From: Talpa occidentalis
Lineage: Eukaryota; Chordata; Mammalia; Eulipotyphla; Talpidae
DNA length: 64,000 nucleotides
NCBI RefSeq assembly: GCF_014898055.3
Contig: NW_023605305.1
Coordinates: 116,510,234 to 116,574,233 of the forward strand
Reading direction: 5' to 3'
Shown here: in pieces, positions 30,651-42,109 of the stretch
Numbering within the stretch: position 1 is the first letter of the stretch
Layout of the letters: each line of letters opens with the position of its first letter
Notes under the pieces: model-generated
The model's input: only the letters and a program-made list of their open reading frames with translations
Told to the model about the DNA's origin: nothing
Databases searched by the model: none
Position numbers and translations under genes: made by a program

Positions 30651-32950
30651 TGGCGTCAGCTGTGCTGGGGGTGGGGGCACCCGAGCCAGCCGCTGCACGA
30701 CCTTGTCCTCAGGGCTTCGCGAGGGAAGGACAGGGCAGCGCTGCCCCGGATGGTGGGTCAGCCGGTCCACTCGCCAATGCCCAGGTGACGTCCTGGGCTC
30801 CCGCTCTGGGCCTGGCGCTGTGCCCGGCGGCGTCAGAGCTCTCAGGGAGGCAGAGCGGGTTCTCGGGACCCCTGTCCTCGCGTCACTTAGACGCCTCCCT
30901 TCCTGCTGCCTCTGCTGCGCCATTTGCCTGGAGATGCTGGTGGCGGAGGCGCGGTGACGGCTTGAATAGACGTGACCAGCAGAGCGTCGTGACTGTTCTT
31001 ATTGAGCCCCAGAAACGCGGCTCTCCGGCCCCTCCTCGCCGCGCGGGCCTGGGGACCGGTGGGAGTCCCTGGGGTCCACGGCTGGTCCAGCCTGAGAAGC
31101 TCATGTCCAGCCTCTGGCTGAGGGCCTGGGTGTCAGCTGCTGTTGACCTTTCTTCCTCTCATTCTGGGCTTTCCTGCGTGTGTGTGAAAGTTGAGAGTTG
31201 GGGCAAAGCGTCTCGGAGGCCGAGGTTAATGTCGCAGGAGACAGGGGCCTGGGCTCCTCAGAAGAGAGACTCACCCCCCCACACACCGCCCCCTCCGAGT
31301 GGCTGCCGCCCAGGACGCCGGTGCCAGGTGCTAGCCCACGAGATGCAACGGGAGGTACAGAATGCAGAAGCCCCCCACCCCCCGCGCTGCAACCCACGAG
31401 GCTGCGGCCAGTGTCTCCTTTCCTGTCTGAGCTTCAGCTTGGGCGTGTCCCCCAGTGCTGTGTCAATGACACTTCGGGCCGGCGCGTGGGCTCGCTGGAC
31501 ACTCCCCCTCGAGAGGAAGAGAGCGCTCCTGGCTGAGCAGGCCCGGAGCCCCATCCTCTCACCCTGCCTTGTGGAAAGTGACCAGCTGGACTTTGGAACA
31601 GCCGACGTCTAGAACCTGCCTCCGCATCCAGGCACGGCCCGAGAGCACCCGGGACTCCCTCTGCCCGGGGCGGGCTCCTCCGCCGGGTGAGCCAGCGGCC
31701 TGACGCCTTCCCTTCATGAGGAAACACTGCGGCCTCTGAACCTGGTTCCTCCCGGAGACTCATGGTGCACGGGGGGCCCAGAGCGGCCAGGCCTCCTGCT
31801 GGTCTCCCTCCCCAAGCACTGGGCGTTCTCATGCCCCCCCCCCATTTGAGGGCGGGGGCAGCCAGCGTAAGGGCTTCCAAACACACGTGCTTGCCCCGAA
31901 CCTGCCGTGCGGGTGAGGCTGGTGCAGACGCCCTGCCCAGCCGGGACTGGGGGAGGGACCCAAGGCTTGTCCCCTCCATGACAGAGGCCGGGGCTAGACC
32001 GTGAGACGCCCCCTCTGCGACGGCCCCCCCAGTGAGGCCTGAGTGGTCCAGGGTGCAGGGCCTGGGGGTGACCAGGAGGGGACTCTAGCCCAGCACACCG
32101 CCCGGACTCCAGGGCAGGGAGTGGACGCGGCGCTCCAGGGCAGGGCCTCCTTTTCTCAGGACAGACACTCCCCGCGGCGCCCGCTGCTGGGAACGGGAGC
32201 TGGGAACCTCAGCAACAGCTGGGGCCCAGAGGAGCTCCTGGCGTCAGGTCTCTCTGGGCCTGCGGGTCTGCGAAGTGGGGGGAGTGCTCCCCACCTCATC
32301 CCTCAGCTCTGACCCCTCCAGACTTCCTCCTCTTGGCTCCTCTGACCTCCCTACCTTCTGCCCGCCCTTCCCGTCTCTCCTCCGGCCCCTCTCCTGTCCT
32401 CATCCCAGCAGAGTCCTCCTCTCTCTGCTCCTGTGCCTTTACTTGCTTTGCTGCCCCTTCATGAGTCCCACACTCATCTCCTCAGAGCTGCCTGGTGTCC
32501 GCCACCCTCCCTGCCAACAGTCGCGGGGATTGGGATGGCTTGCGACTTACTGCTGTCGAGCATCTTTGCACACAGCCCTTTGAGTGCATGTAGGTCTCAG
32601 GCGCTGTTCCTGAGGAACAGCATCACCCGATTTACACTCAGGCGGCTTATGGGGTGCTCGTGAGAAGAACACCTGTAAGGGGACGAGGAATGAGATGCAG
32701 ATGGCCAGGCTTCTGCAGAGACCAGGCCCTGGGCGAGGCCCCGGGGAGGGAGGCACTGGTCAGAGCAGCTCCTGGAAGGACACAACAGGGCTCGCATCCG
32801 ACGCCACCGGTGCGGTGGAAAGTGAGAGTGGGTATTGCAAGGGGATGTTGACAAAGAACCACCCCCGCCCCCCCAGCTACTACAGTGTCCCGTTATCCTG
32901 GACACACACATTTTTTTTTAATTTATTTTTGTTTAAAGAGCTATTTTAAT
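30651..32950. other. GC-rich unique DNA without a recognised gene
   Basis: A + strand frame of 337 codons (30599-31612, ATG start) is the longest here but has no recognisable domain, and antisense frames overlap it. A pyrimidine-rich stretch runs 32290-32480 and a T9 tract lies near 32911-32919. Confidence 0.4.
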
Positions 32951-32953
32951 CCA

Positions 32954-33220
32954 TTTTTAAAAAGATTTATTTATTTATACAAGAGCTGGGGCACAGGCCA
33001 GATGTGCGGGAGGGCGAGAGGATCCACCAGACACAGAGTGGGGAACAGAACAGGCAGACTGACCGAAATCCACTGCTGAGGGGAGCAGCGGGCGAGACAG
33101 GAGAGGTCTGCTGCGCCCTGTGGGTTGCTCCGCGGCCAGCGGGGATGGAACCGGCCCTGCAGAGGCTGCGGACAGCTTCACAGCGCTGCGCTCACCCCCC
33201 TGCGCCACCAGGGAGGCCCG
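32954..33220 (-). mobile_element. tRNA-derived SINE (antisense), near full length
   Basis: Read on the minus strand from 33220, GGGCCTCCCTGGTGGCGCAG is the head, followed by a diverged B box (GGTTCCATCCCC). The body is CCTGTCTCGCCCGCTGCTCC, CCTCAGCAGTGG and TCTGGTGGATCCTCTCGCCC. The tail is CCCAGCTCTTGTATAAATAA and ATAAATCTTTTTAAAAA. It is the most complete of the three copies and defines the ~265-bp unit. Target-site duplications are unclear. Confidence 0.88.
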
Positions 33221-33339
33221 ACACGCTCATTTTAAAGCATCATTTTGTAAAAACAAAACAAAACACATTTTGTATGACTTAAAATCCTTTAAATTGATTG
33301 AGACTTGTTTGTTGGGCAAAACTATAGTCTTTCTTAGTT
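33221..33339. other. AT-rich junction between SINE and LINE relic
   Basis: AAACAAAACAAAAC- and TTTAAATTGATTG-type sequence may belong to the LINE relic on its right into which the SINE inserted. Confidence 0.35.
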
Positions 33340-35520
33340 AACATTTAGACGCACTGGGAAGTAATTCGTGTTTTGTGATGTTGAGTGGAGTGTTGTCTAA
33401 ATGTCAGTTAGGGCACGTTGTCTGAGACAGCCCTGCCAGCCCTCCGGAGTGACTGATGTGGCTAACTTCGAATCTATCCATTGTTAGGAGAGCATATGAA
33501 AATTTCCAACTATCGCTATGCCTTCGTCAATTCTTTTGAATTCTTAAAGCTTGCATTATGAATTTTGGAGCTTTTTTTTGCTGGTATGTGAACTTTGGGA
33601 ACTGTTAACGTATTCTTATATGACTTGAGAACTTCATCACCAACTTTCTTTGTCCTTGGAAATATCCTTCGCTGTAAAATTTGCTTTTTCAGATATTAAT
33701 ATAAACACCTGAGCTGTTTATTATCGTTCATTCATTTACTTGTAACGTTGGTTTTTAGGACTGTAGTCATTTAAGGAGGCCAGGCTCCCAGCTCTTTGAC
33801 TGAATGTTGCCACACCACACCCACCACCAGAATACCAACGACCCTCACCCCAGAATCCACTGGGCGTCCTGCTTTACCCCTGCAGCTCCAGCTTTCTTTT
33901 GGTTAGTCTTACCGTCGTGTATATTCTTCTGGTTTTTTACTTTTAACCTATTTATGCCTTTATATTTGAAGTGTGATTCTTGTAGGGAACATGTATCCAA
34001 ATTCTACTTTTTTCCCAGTGTGACAATCTCTGATGGTAGTTGGCAGAATTTAGAGCACTTACAGTTAATGTGATATTGGGATGATTTAGTTTAAATCTGT
34101 TGTTTGTTATTTGTTTTCTAGTGTCCCATCTACTTTTCCTTTCCTTTTTCTTCTTTTTCTGCTCTTATGAATTGATACAAGAGCAGCAATAGATATAATT
34201 TCACGTCATCTCCCTTGTTGACTGATTATAACTTTGTTTCTTAGTTACTGGTTGCTTTAGAGTTTATAATCCACAGCTTTAATTTATCGTGGTCTACCCT
34301 CAAGTGATTTTGTATTGCTTTACATGTTATTTAAAATCCTATTAATAGTATACTTCTATTTCATCCATCTTGGATTTCACGAGCATAAATTTTTACTTTG
34401 GTCATGTTGAAATTCTGTAAATACATTGAGCTTGTTTTTATTTTGCCATCCCTTGATAGTGTGAAGAGCTTTAAATACGATGAAAATATCCTACATACTA
34501 GCCCACGTAGCTGCCAGTTCCGCCGTCTTCCGTGCTGTGTAGATACGTGTTGACATCTGCTATTACTTCCTTCTGCTTAAAAAATTCCATTGAACATCTC
34601 CTGGAGAGTGGGCCTGCTATTCATTTATTCTCTGTTTCGTTTTGGTTTTGAAAGACATTTTCCCAGGAATGGAATTAGAAGTTAATCGATTTTTCTGTCA
34701 GTCCTCTGAGGCTGTTTCTTCACTGTTTTCTTGTTTGCGTTATTTCCAACACGGTACCTGAAACACAGATTTTCCTTATCCGTATCCCTTTTGTATAATG
34801 CACCTCATTTTCTTAGCTGCTTTTTAGATCTTCTCCTTATCTCTGGTTTTGAGTGGTTTGATTATGACGTGACTCAGTGTCTTATTATGTATTTTCTTGT
34901 GTTTGCATTTCACTGAAGTTTATTAATATGTGGGTTTGTGATTTTAATCAAACGAAGAGGTTTTTCTACCATTATTTCTTCAAATATTTGTCCTCACCCC
35001 TCCGAAGCATTTTTTTTATATTCCAATTATAGATAGATTCGATATTTTATGCTGTAACATAGACCATTGCTGCTTCTCTTTTACATTTTTTCTGTGTCTT
35101 TCATTCAGAATAGTTGTGACTTCAAACTTACTTATCTTTTCTTCTGAAACCTTCAGATTTCTTCTGAAATCTAAGTTGCTGTTCATCCCATAATTTTCAT
35201 CCAAGATACTGAATTTTCCTTTTCTAAGAGCTTTACTTGGTTCTTGAATATCTGTGATTAAGTTTTTGATCATACAAAATACAATCATAAGGCCCGTCTT
35301 AATGTCATTGTGCTCTAGTTCTACTCCCTGTGTTAATTGTTCCTTGTTTCCATTCATTATTTTTCTTACTACGAGGAATGCTTCCTGCTTTTTTGTGTGC
35401 CCTTGACTTGGTGCTAGACACTGTGATTTTTACTTTGTTGGGCCTGAGAGCTCTGCTGGCGGGATGTAGTGAATAGCTTTGGTGTGCAGTTTCGTGCTTG
35501 AAACAGTTTGATTGGAGGGG
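33340..35520 (-). mobile_element. Large AT-rich LINE-1-family relic (L1M/HAL1-like), antisense
   Basis: Over 2 kb of T-rich, low-CpG sequence reads as the reverse complement of an old L1-type LINE. GAACATCTCCTGGAGAGTGG, AAAGACATTTTCCCAGGAAT, GTTTGATTATGACGTGACTC, CCATTATTTCTTCAAATATT, CTTACTTATCTTTTCTTCTG and AGCTTTACTTGGTTCTTGAA occur in the canonical antisense order. No coding frame survives. The exact subfamily and the 33340-33900 boundary are uncertain. Confidence 0.68.
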
Positions 35521-36294
35521 CGGGAGGCTCTTAATTTTATGATTTGTGAGGTGGGTCCAGAGCACCACTGGGTCTGGGATCAAGCGTCCTGCTGGCGAGG
35601 CACGGTCCTCTGTCGCGTGAGCCGAGGGCCCCATGAAGTTTTCCCTCTGGCTTGCGGAAGCCCCTCTGGGGGAGCCCGGCAGGGGAGTCGGACACTCGCT
35701 CCGCTAATTCCTTCAAGGGCTGCCTCTCTGGCTTTGTTAACTCAACATACACACTCATTAATATTAATTAATTAACTCATTAATATTCTCTTGTGCAGCG
35801 TCCTCTCTCTCTCCCCTGCGGGAGTCTGCCAGGCTCCACCTTGGCTCCGCGGCCTGCGCCGGGGCCTGGAAACCAGCACAGCAGCAGGGCAGTCCGGGCC
35901 CGCGCGGCTTATTGCGCGTCCTTGTGACTGAGCTGCAGGGTTGGCAGCGCCCGCTGAAAGCTGGTGGCTTCATACGGGAGGGCGGATTGGGTGCCCGCTG
36001 CTCTGTCGTGGTCAGGCGCAGGAGCTGGGGATTCACTGGTTAAAAGCCATTTTATGTAAGGGCTTTGCGTGGTCTGTGCCACGGCAGGCGGATGGACGGC
36101 TCATCCGCGCTCGCCTCCCTCGGCCGCCCCGGGCCTGCCCTCTGCGCCGGAAGCCGCGGCTGCCCAGACAGGACTCCAGCGGCTGCCTTCCCTCCCGGCC
36201 CGTCCGCCCTGCCTGAGTCTTACCGGGCCGTGGCCCCGGCCGGCCGGCTCTCGAGGGCCTGAGTAAGCGTCCCTCCTCTCCTCAGACCGCGCCC
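35521..36294. other. Unique DNA with AT microsatellite and short CpG-rich part
   Basis: TTAATATTAATTAATTAAC and a second TTAATATT at 35758-35788 form a small AT-rich repeat. A CpG-rich segment lies at 36060-36260. No gene is recognised. Confidence 0.4.
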
Positions 36295-36695
36295 TCCGGC
36301 TGGGCCTGGCCTGATCACCTTTATCTGATTCAGTGTCAGAGCAACGGGGATCTCAGACAAAGCCCCAGCAGAGTGTTTGAAAGGCTGGCATCTGATAAAC
36401 AGCCCCCACCCCTCGCCCACGCACGTTTTTATGGAGACAAAATTGTTTCTGCGGCTCCTGACAAAGGCAGGCCCCGTCAAGGTTACTGCGCTAAGAAGGC
36501 CGTGGGCTCGGAGCAGGCTCACCCCCTGGCGCTCCGTTTTCTTTCCATTTTCTAATCTAAAGTGCTCAGGAGCGAGCACTATGGAAGCCCCCCTCCTGCC
36601 CCCCGACAATTACAGCTTGATGGACGCCTTGAATAGGCTTCTGCGGCGAGGGCAGGATTTGAGTCTCAAAGCCGGTTACCCCTGGGAGTCCAGGG
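36295..36695. promoter_or_regulatory. Candidate conserved element with paired GATA words
   Basis: TTTATCTGATTCAG (36319-36332) and GCATCTGATAAACAGC (36389-36404) give inverted GATA-type sites about 70 bases apart. They are followed by TTTTTATGGAGACAAAATTG (SOX-like ACAAAATTG) and TTCTAATCTAAAG. It is non-repetitive and less CpG-rich than its flanks. Confidence 0.4.
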
Positions 36696-37265
36696 GCTCT
36701 TAGCAGTGGCTGCCCCTGCAAGCTCGCCCCCTCCCCTCCCTGTCCCTGACTCTCCCCCACTCCCCTCCCCGCCCCCCAACGGGTCTCCTGAGCCTCAGCC
36801 CCCGGGGAACCCGTTTCAGCGTCCTACAAGTGCTGCCTCTCAGCAGGGGAATGTGGGGTTCATGCTGTGGCTCTCACCAACCCTCTTGGTTGAGCCGGGG
36901 TCGGGTCGGGATGAGGAAGAGGGGTGTCCAGGCCACACAGCAAGGCTACACCCGAATGCAGCGGCCCCACTCCCAGTGGTTGGGAGCAGAGCATCCCCTC
37001 ACCCTCCTGGAGAGCCCGTGGCTGCCTCTCCCTGAGTGCAGGTGCAGCCCCCACGACGCCGGCCACGAGCGCGCTCACTGGGGTTTCACAGTCAGTCGTC
37101 AGCCTGCGCTAGGTCACGGCTGTGGCTGGCACGAGGCAGCCGCGGCAGGAAATGGCTTGACGTGGCCTCTGCCCATGCGGCTCCCTCCGTGAGAGGGGAG
37201 CTCCGGCCCAGGGCCCAGCAGGTGGGCAGATGCTACCTTAGAAGCGAGAGAACAGAAATGGGGCG
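36696..37265. other. GC-rich unique DNA
   Basis: A pyrimidine-rich patch (36720-36790) is followed by ordinary GC-rich DNA. No exon or repeat family is recognised. Confidence 0.38.
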
Positions 37266-37269
37266 GTAT

Positions 37270-37520
37270 TGACATGATGCAGTAACAACCACGATGTGGC
37301 TGAGACTCTGTAAACTGACCCTCTTAAATGCACAGCGAGTCCCACGGGCTTTGATCCGATCCGCACGTCCTCCAGCCATCACCCTCCCTGCAGCGTGGGT
37401 GCTGCCGTGATCCCTCCTCCTAGTGGAGAACCTGGGGCCGCAGCGGGAAGCAGACTGCCTGAGGCCGTGTGGCTGGAAGGCAGGGGCAGGGCTTCTGGCA
37501 GCGCCGGAGTGCGGTCTGCA
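37270..37520 (-). mobile_element. MIR fragment (antisense), near complete
   Basis: Reading the + strand, CGATGTGGCTGAGACTCTGT, TCCTCCAGCCATCACCCTCC, CTCCTAGTGGAGAACCTGGG, GCCGCAGCGGGAAGCAGACT and GCCTGAGGCCGTGTGGCTGG follow in order the antisense MIR. Equivalents are the size-ordered 'gaggaaactgaggc...gaggttaagtaacttgccc aaggtcacacagctag' words. Confidence 0.65.
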
Positions 37521-38264
37521 AGGACTGAGGCCTCGGCATAGAGACTGGACTCAGCGGCGTCCAGCAGAACACAAGGCACGGGCAAAGTTCCTGCGGCAGG
37601 ACCAGGCAGGCACGTATGAAGCAGATGGAGGAGCCGCAGCCGGACGCGGCGGATGTGGCGGAAGCTGGGCTTGACGTGGGGAGCTGGGGTGTCAGATTGG
37701 GCCCGTGGATTCCTGAGTGTCGCAGGCAGAGGTGCCCCTTTGCTGTGGAGGTCAATGGCTTTGCCTGCAGAGGGGAGTCTGGACCCACGTACTGCAGGAG
37801 GCGACGAGACCAGCCTGGGAGGCTTGTGCAGAAAGCTGCGTGAGCATGAGGGTGACCCATGCAGGCTGCGTCCTCCCTTGAGAGCCCTGGCCACAGACGG
37901 GCCGGGGAAGCCATGATGACTCACCTTTTTGCTTCTGCCCCAGAAGCCGCCTCCTCCCGGTGCACGCTGCTCACCCCTGCCTTCCAGAGCAGCCTCTCTG
38001 CCAGCCCTGCTGGGTGCCACGCCCGCAAGCACAGGCAGGGCCAGGCTCAGAGGCCCCCCGGCCCTCTGGGCTCTGTGTACATTTGCTTCTTGAGGGCAGG
38101 CGGTCTCCTCTGGCGCGTGCTGGACTGGCCCTGGAGTGCAGCCGTGCCGGCATGGACAAGTAGGCACCGGGGGTCCGGGCCAGGTGTGGTGCTCTGCCGC
38201 CCGCACTTGGCTCCGCGGCTCCTGTCCCAGCCCGGCCGCAGCCAGCCCGTGAGCAGTGACCTCC
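37521..38264. other. GC-rich unique DNA without a recognised gene
   Basis: Frames are open on both strands but short of any recognisable domain. Confidence 0.38.
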
Positions 38265-38365
38265 TCACGCTTGGACAGGAGGGGCCTATTTACATTTATA
38301 TTGGTGTCTGGAATCAGCTGCTGGGACTGAGCTCCTCAATTTATTACAGCGTCCCTGCTGCAGGA
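38265..38365. promoter_or_regulatory. Small AT-richer candidate element
   Basis: CTATTTACATTTATATTGG and CTCAATTTATTACAGCG contrast with GC-rich flanks. TGGAATCAGCTGCTGGG contains a CAGCTG E-box. Confidence 0.3.
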
Positions 38366-38464
38366 GCAGCCCTGTGCTGAAGCTCTACTTGCTGTCTCAG
38401 CAGGACACCGCCCCCACTCATCATTGGGGTGACAGTCCTCGGGCGGGCTCAGGGTCTGAGTCAG

Positions 38465-39619
38465 CTAATATGCATGCCCGTGTGCGTGCGGCCAGCGTGG
38501 CAGGGCCCGGCCTGGCCATGGGCTAGGGCCGGCGTCACAGCCAGCTGGAAGGGCTGCTCCGGCCGTGCTCCATAGTTTGATGTGACGCGCTTTCTCTGAG
38601 GCTGGACCTTCACCTCCTGAGTCCACTGGGCAGGGCGTCTGCTCTCGGGATTCAGGTGCTGGGGACCGTGTGAGGCTTGATAACAAGTGTCCTGAAGGAG
38701 GGAAATGAGGATCCAGCAGTGGACGCTGAAATCGCCTTACACTGGTCTTGCTCTGGACAAGGCGAGTAAGCGACCTGTTCACGAGGGGCAGGTCAGGAGC
38801 ACGCAGCCTGGGCCAATCTGATGACCGTCTGGCCAAGCAGGGCCTGTGGGTGCTGGGCCTCTGTGGGCACCAGGCTGAGCTGGCCTCAGCCTCACCAACC
38901 ATCAGCCTCTCTGCCACTTGCTCGTGGACTTGCCTTCCTCTGATGTCACCACGCATCACATCTCGGCCGTGCCCCTGCTTGAGGTGAGGTGGCCGGGGCG
39001 TCTCAGCCTCGGTGACCCCGGGCAGGCGCTGGGGGGGAATGGCCTTAGGGGACAGAGAACTGTCCTGGGACCCAAGCTCTCTCCTGAGCCCACTGGCGAG
39101 AAGGAGGAGGCCCTGGAGCTGCAGCCAGAGGGAGGGGAGTGTCCCCGCGGCTTGGGTCTGCGAGGCCCACGGTCTGGGCCGGATGGGTGCACCCCCTCTC
39201 TCTGGGCCTCTGTTTCCACTTCTGCACGACGAGCGGTTTGAGGCTGCACAGTCCCAAACGTGAATGTGCGTCGGGGCCTGGGGTTGGTTCAAGTGCAGAC
39301 TCTGAGGCAGCAGGTCTGGGGAAGAGGCTGGAGTCCACGTTTTGGGGGCCTCTGGGGAGGCCGGCGCCCGCACACCGAGGGCCGGGACTTGGGAGAGCTC
39401 AGCCCTGAGACAGCAGCCCTTGCCCTGGCCCCTGCCATGTGCTGGACGCCCGCAAGGGCCATGGGTGCTGAGCCAACGAGCTGGTTTCTGGAACCACGGA
39501 GAGCCCGGCAGGGAAGCGCGATAAGACCGCGCCTCGCAAACAGTGCAGTGGACAAGGACATCGACGTCCGAGGGAGGGGACGCCCCAGGACAGCAAGGGC
39601 GGTTTCTGGGGTGTGGCAT
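38465..39619 (-). other. Long ATG-initiated open frame, probably non-coding
   Basis: This is the longest open frame in the window. It is open from 39898, but the codon there is GTG, and the first ATG is at 39617-39619, leaving 384 residues. The product is Pro-, Ser-, Arg- and Leu-rich, with no signal peptide, transmembrane helix, zinc finger or other domain I can see. Its upstream end adjoins a CpG-island-like segment (39730-40420), where a minus-strand promoter would be expected if it were transcribed. GC-rich DNA readily gives such frames, so coding is unlikely. Confidence 0.15.
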
Positions 39620-39729
39620 GAGGGTCTCGCTGTCAGAAGCGCAGTCACGGGCTGGACGCCCGCGGGGCTCTGGGCCACACTCTGACTCAGGGCACTGGGT
39701 GTGGCCGTGGGCACAGGCCTCCACCCGCA

Positions 39730-40420
39730 GCTGCCCCTCAGCTCGCTGGTGATCGGTTTGCTCCCGGAACCAGCTCAGCCAGCAGGAAGGCGGGCCAGGC
39801 AGAGCCTCCGCCCACGCGGCTCCCCACAGGCCAGCGCGGGGGGCCAGGCAGGCCGGCCACGAAGGAGGAGGAGGTTTTCTGAGAGGAGCGGCCGACACGG
39901 CGGCCCCTTCCCTGACTCACGCGGGCTCCGCGAGGGTGCCTGGTCCGAGGACCCCGGCGGCCCCCTCCCGCGCAGGGGCTGCTGGCCGGCCCGGCACCGT
40001 CTGCTCGCGAGCTCCGCGTCTGGGCGTCCCTCCCGCCATCTCTTCCCAGCTGTCCAGCCACGGGGCCGCCCTCCGAGGTCTGAGCTGGAGACGGTCATGC
40101 TCGGGGCCGCCGTGGCGAGGTGACCTGTGGGCGCGGCCGTCCCTTCCTCCGGGCCATTCTCGTGACCTCGGTCACAGGGTCCGCGGGAGCAGCTGCCCGC
40201 GTCTCTGCAGACGGGGACTGAGGAGCGGGGCGGACGGCGTGTTCTCGGTCTCGCGCCTGACGCCTTCCGCAGGGCTGCGCTGGCCCACATCAGGGCTGAC
40301 CTGGGCTCCGCGCCTGTTTCAGTCAAGCCAGGCAAGCAGGACCCCCTCGCCACTCGGAAGCCCCAGGTCCTCGTCATGAACCGGGCTGGAGGCCGATCGA
40401 AGGCTGACACGAGCTTGTTT
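39730..40420. promoter_or_regulatory. CpG-island-like segment
   Basis: CpG is dense, with GGCGGCCCC, CCCGGCGGCCCCC and CGTGGCGAGG-type words and many GC boxes. It is the strongest such stretch between 29 and 42 kb. No exon or TSS was identified. Confidence 0.4.
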
Positions 40421-41154
40421 CTCTAGCTCTGCACGCGAAGGGTCCTGGCCTCAGCGGGGCGGGGTTCTCGGCACACAGGCTGCGGGGAAACCACAGGCCC
40501 TGAAAACAGACGGAGGCAGCGCCGGGCGGGGGGCCGGTGAGTGACGCCCGAGGCTGGTGCTCCCTGGAACCCTGTGCGGGCCTCAGCGGTCAGGCAGGCT
40601 GGCGTGAGCCTGGGGAGACCCCGCCTGGCTGGTGGGGAGGCGCTCCCAGAGGGGGGCTGGCCTGTCCTCACCGGCTCACGGCGCCCGCCCCTGCTTAGAC
40701 GCACCGTCCTGCCCAGGGCGTCAGTCCCCTGAGGACGACTGCGCGGGGTCCGGGGTCGGGAGCAAAGGAGCTGCCTCCTGTTGGCTGAGAGCCACGAGGC
40801 TGGAGAAGGGCAGGCTTGGCTGAAGGTCACCGAGTTCTGTCGGTGGCCCCGACTCTGGGCAGCGCCCCCCCCCCCATATCCGCGGACGCCTGGGTGACCT
40901 TGGGGCTCAGTTCCGCGAAGTGCACCCCAGAGGGACGCTTGGGTCAGTCTTTCCTCTTGTTCTTCTGCGCCCTTGAGGTCTGAGGGTGATTTAACCAGCT
41001 GTCCTGGCTTCCCCTGCCCGGAAGAGGCCCAGACACTGTCACGCGCCTTGTGTCCAACACCTGAGAGGCCGAGAAGAGAAAATCACCCCTAATCTCTCCA
41101 CCGAAGGGAGGCAGTCGCTGCTCCCCACCCGCTCTGTGTTTAGCCTCTTTTCTT
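40421..41154. other. GC-rich unique DNA
   Basis: A C9 run lies at about 40866-40874. No gene is recognised. Confidence 0.38.
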
Positions 41155-41350
41155 CCCCCTCAGCTTTATGTTGGATCATATTTTACAGAACGACTTTATG
41201 TACTGAATGTTTACTGAAGATAATGAAGAGCTTTATCTCCGCGTTGCCAGCCTTGCCAGCAGCGTTTAGATGCCCTTGTTTATCCTATTTGGGGACTGTG
41301 ATTTAAGCAAAACCCTGAGGGCGTTGAAGACGCTGCATTGAAGCTTCTAG
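41155..41350. promoter_or_regulatory. Candidate conserved non-coding element
   Basis: The AT-richer block contains CAGCTTTATGTTGGATCATA, CTGAAGATAATGAAG, GAGCTTTATCTCCGCG, TTGTTTATCCTATTTGG and GTGATTTAAGC. Three GATA-type words (AGATAA, TTATCT, TTATCC) and a forkhead-like TGTTTA occur within 100 bases. It is non-repetitive. Confidence 0.4.
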
Positions 41351-42105
41351 AACAGACCCCACAAGAGGCTCCCAGAACCTGAGCCCTCGTGGCATGTGGG
41401 ACGGAGTCTCTGAAGTGACGGCTGGGCTGAGGGTCAGGTCGCTCAGGTCACTCACGGCTCGACGCGTGACCCGCACCTGGGGCCCAGGGCCTCTGGCGTC
41501 TGCCTCTCCCCATAGGAAGCGGTCCCTGCGCCCCGCTGCCTGCAGGGTCCAGTGTCTGGGGCTCCCCCCACTGAGGGCCCGCCCAGGAGAGACCCAGAAA
41601 CAGCCGGCAGCTTCCGGGCCGAGAGTCAGCAGAAGAGGCCGAGGCGCCCAGCCTGTCGGGCGTCTTGGCAAGAGGAGCCTGCAGCTCAGGCGCCAGGACT
41701 AGGCGGAATATTAAAGCTGTAAATAATTCCTAATTAGCCCCATTGTCTGTGTCGGGGCTCCGCGCTCTTCACTCTGCGCTCCCACGTCTGCTGTAACCGG
41801 AGTGAGGGGCTGTGAGCTGGAGGGGCCCCGCCCTCCCCGCGGGGAGACCCAGCGCCTGCAGGGTAACCTGGGGTTAGCAGACCCCCCACTTCCCCAGCCA
41901 GGAGGAAAGCACCCACTTTGTGGGCAGATCCTGGGGACTAGAGGGTGGATTTTCCGGGATGAAAAGCGCCTCGGCTTGGAGCGGGGCAGCTGGGGTTGTT
42001 GTTGTCTTCCCCAGTAATCACCGGACAGTGGATGAAGCTGTGAGGACGCCGCCCATGATGGCGGTTTAGTCTGCACACCTGAGCCTGGCCTCGTGCCCCG
42101 CGCCC
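41351..42105. other. GC-rich unique DNA
   Basis: An AT patch (41703-41745, TTAAAGCTGTAAATAATTCC and TAATTAGCCCC) interrupts otherwise GC-rich DNA and may be a small regulatory site. AGGTCGCTCAGGTCACTCACGG near 41436-41457 holds AGGTC-type half-sites. Confidence 0.35.
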
Positions 42106-42109
42106 TCTT

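Noticed and set aside
30599..31612. 337-codon + strand frame
   Set aside because: There is no recognisable domain and overlapping frames lie on both strands. Its ATG falls inside an AT-rich block that looks regulatory.
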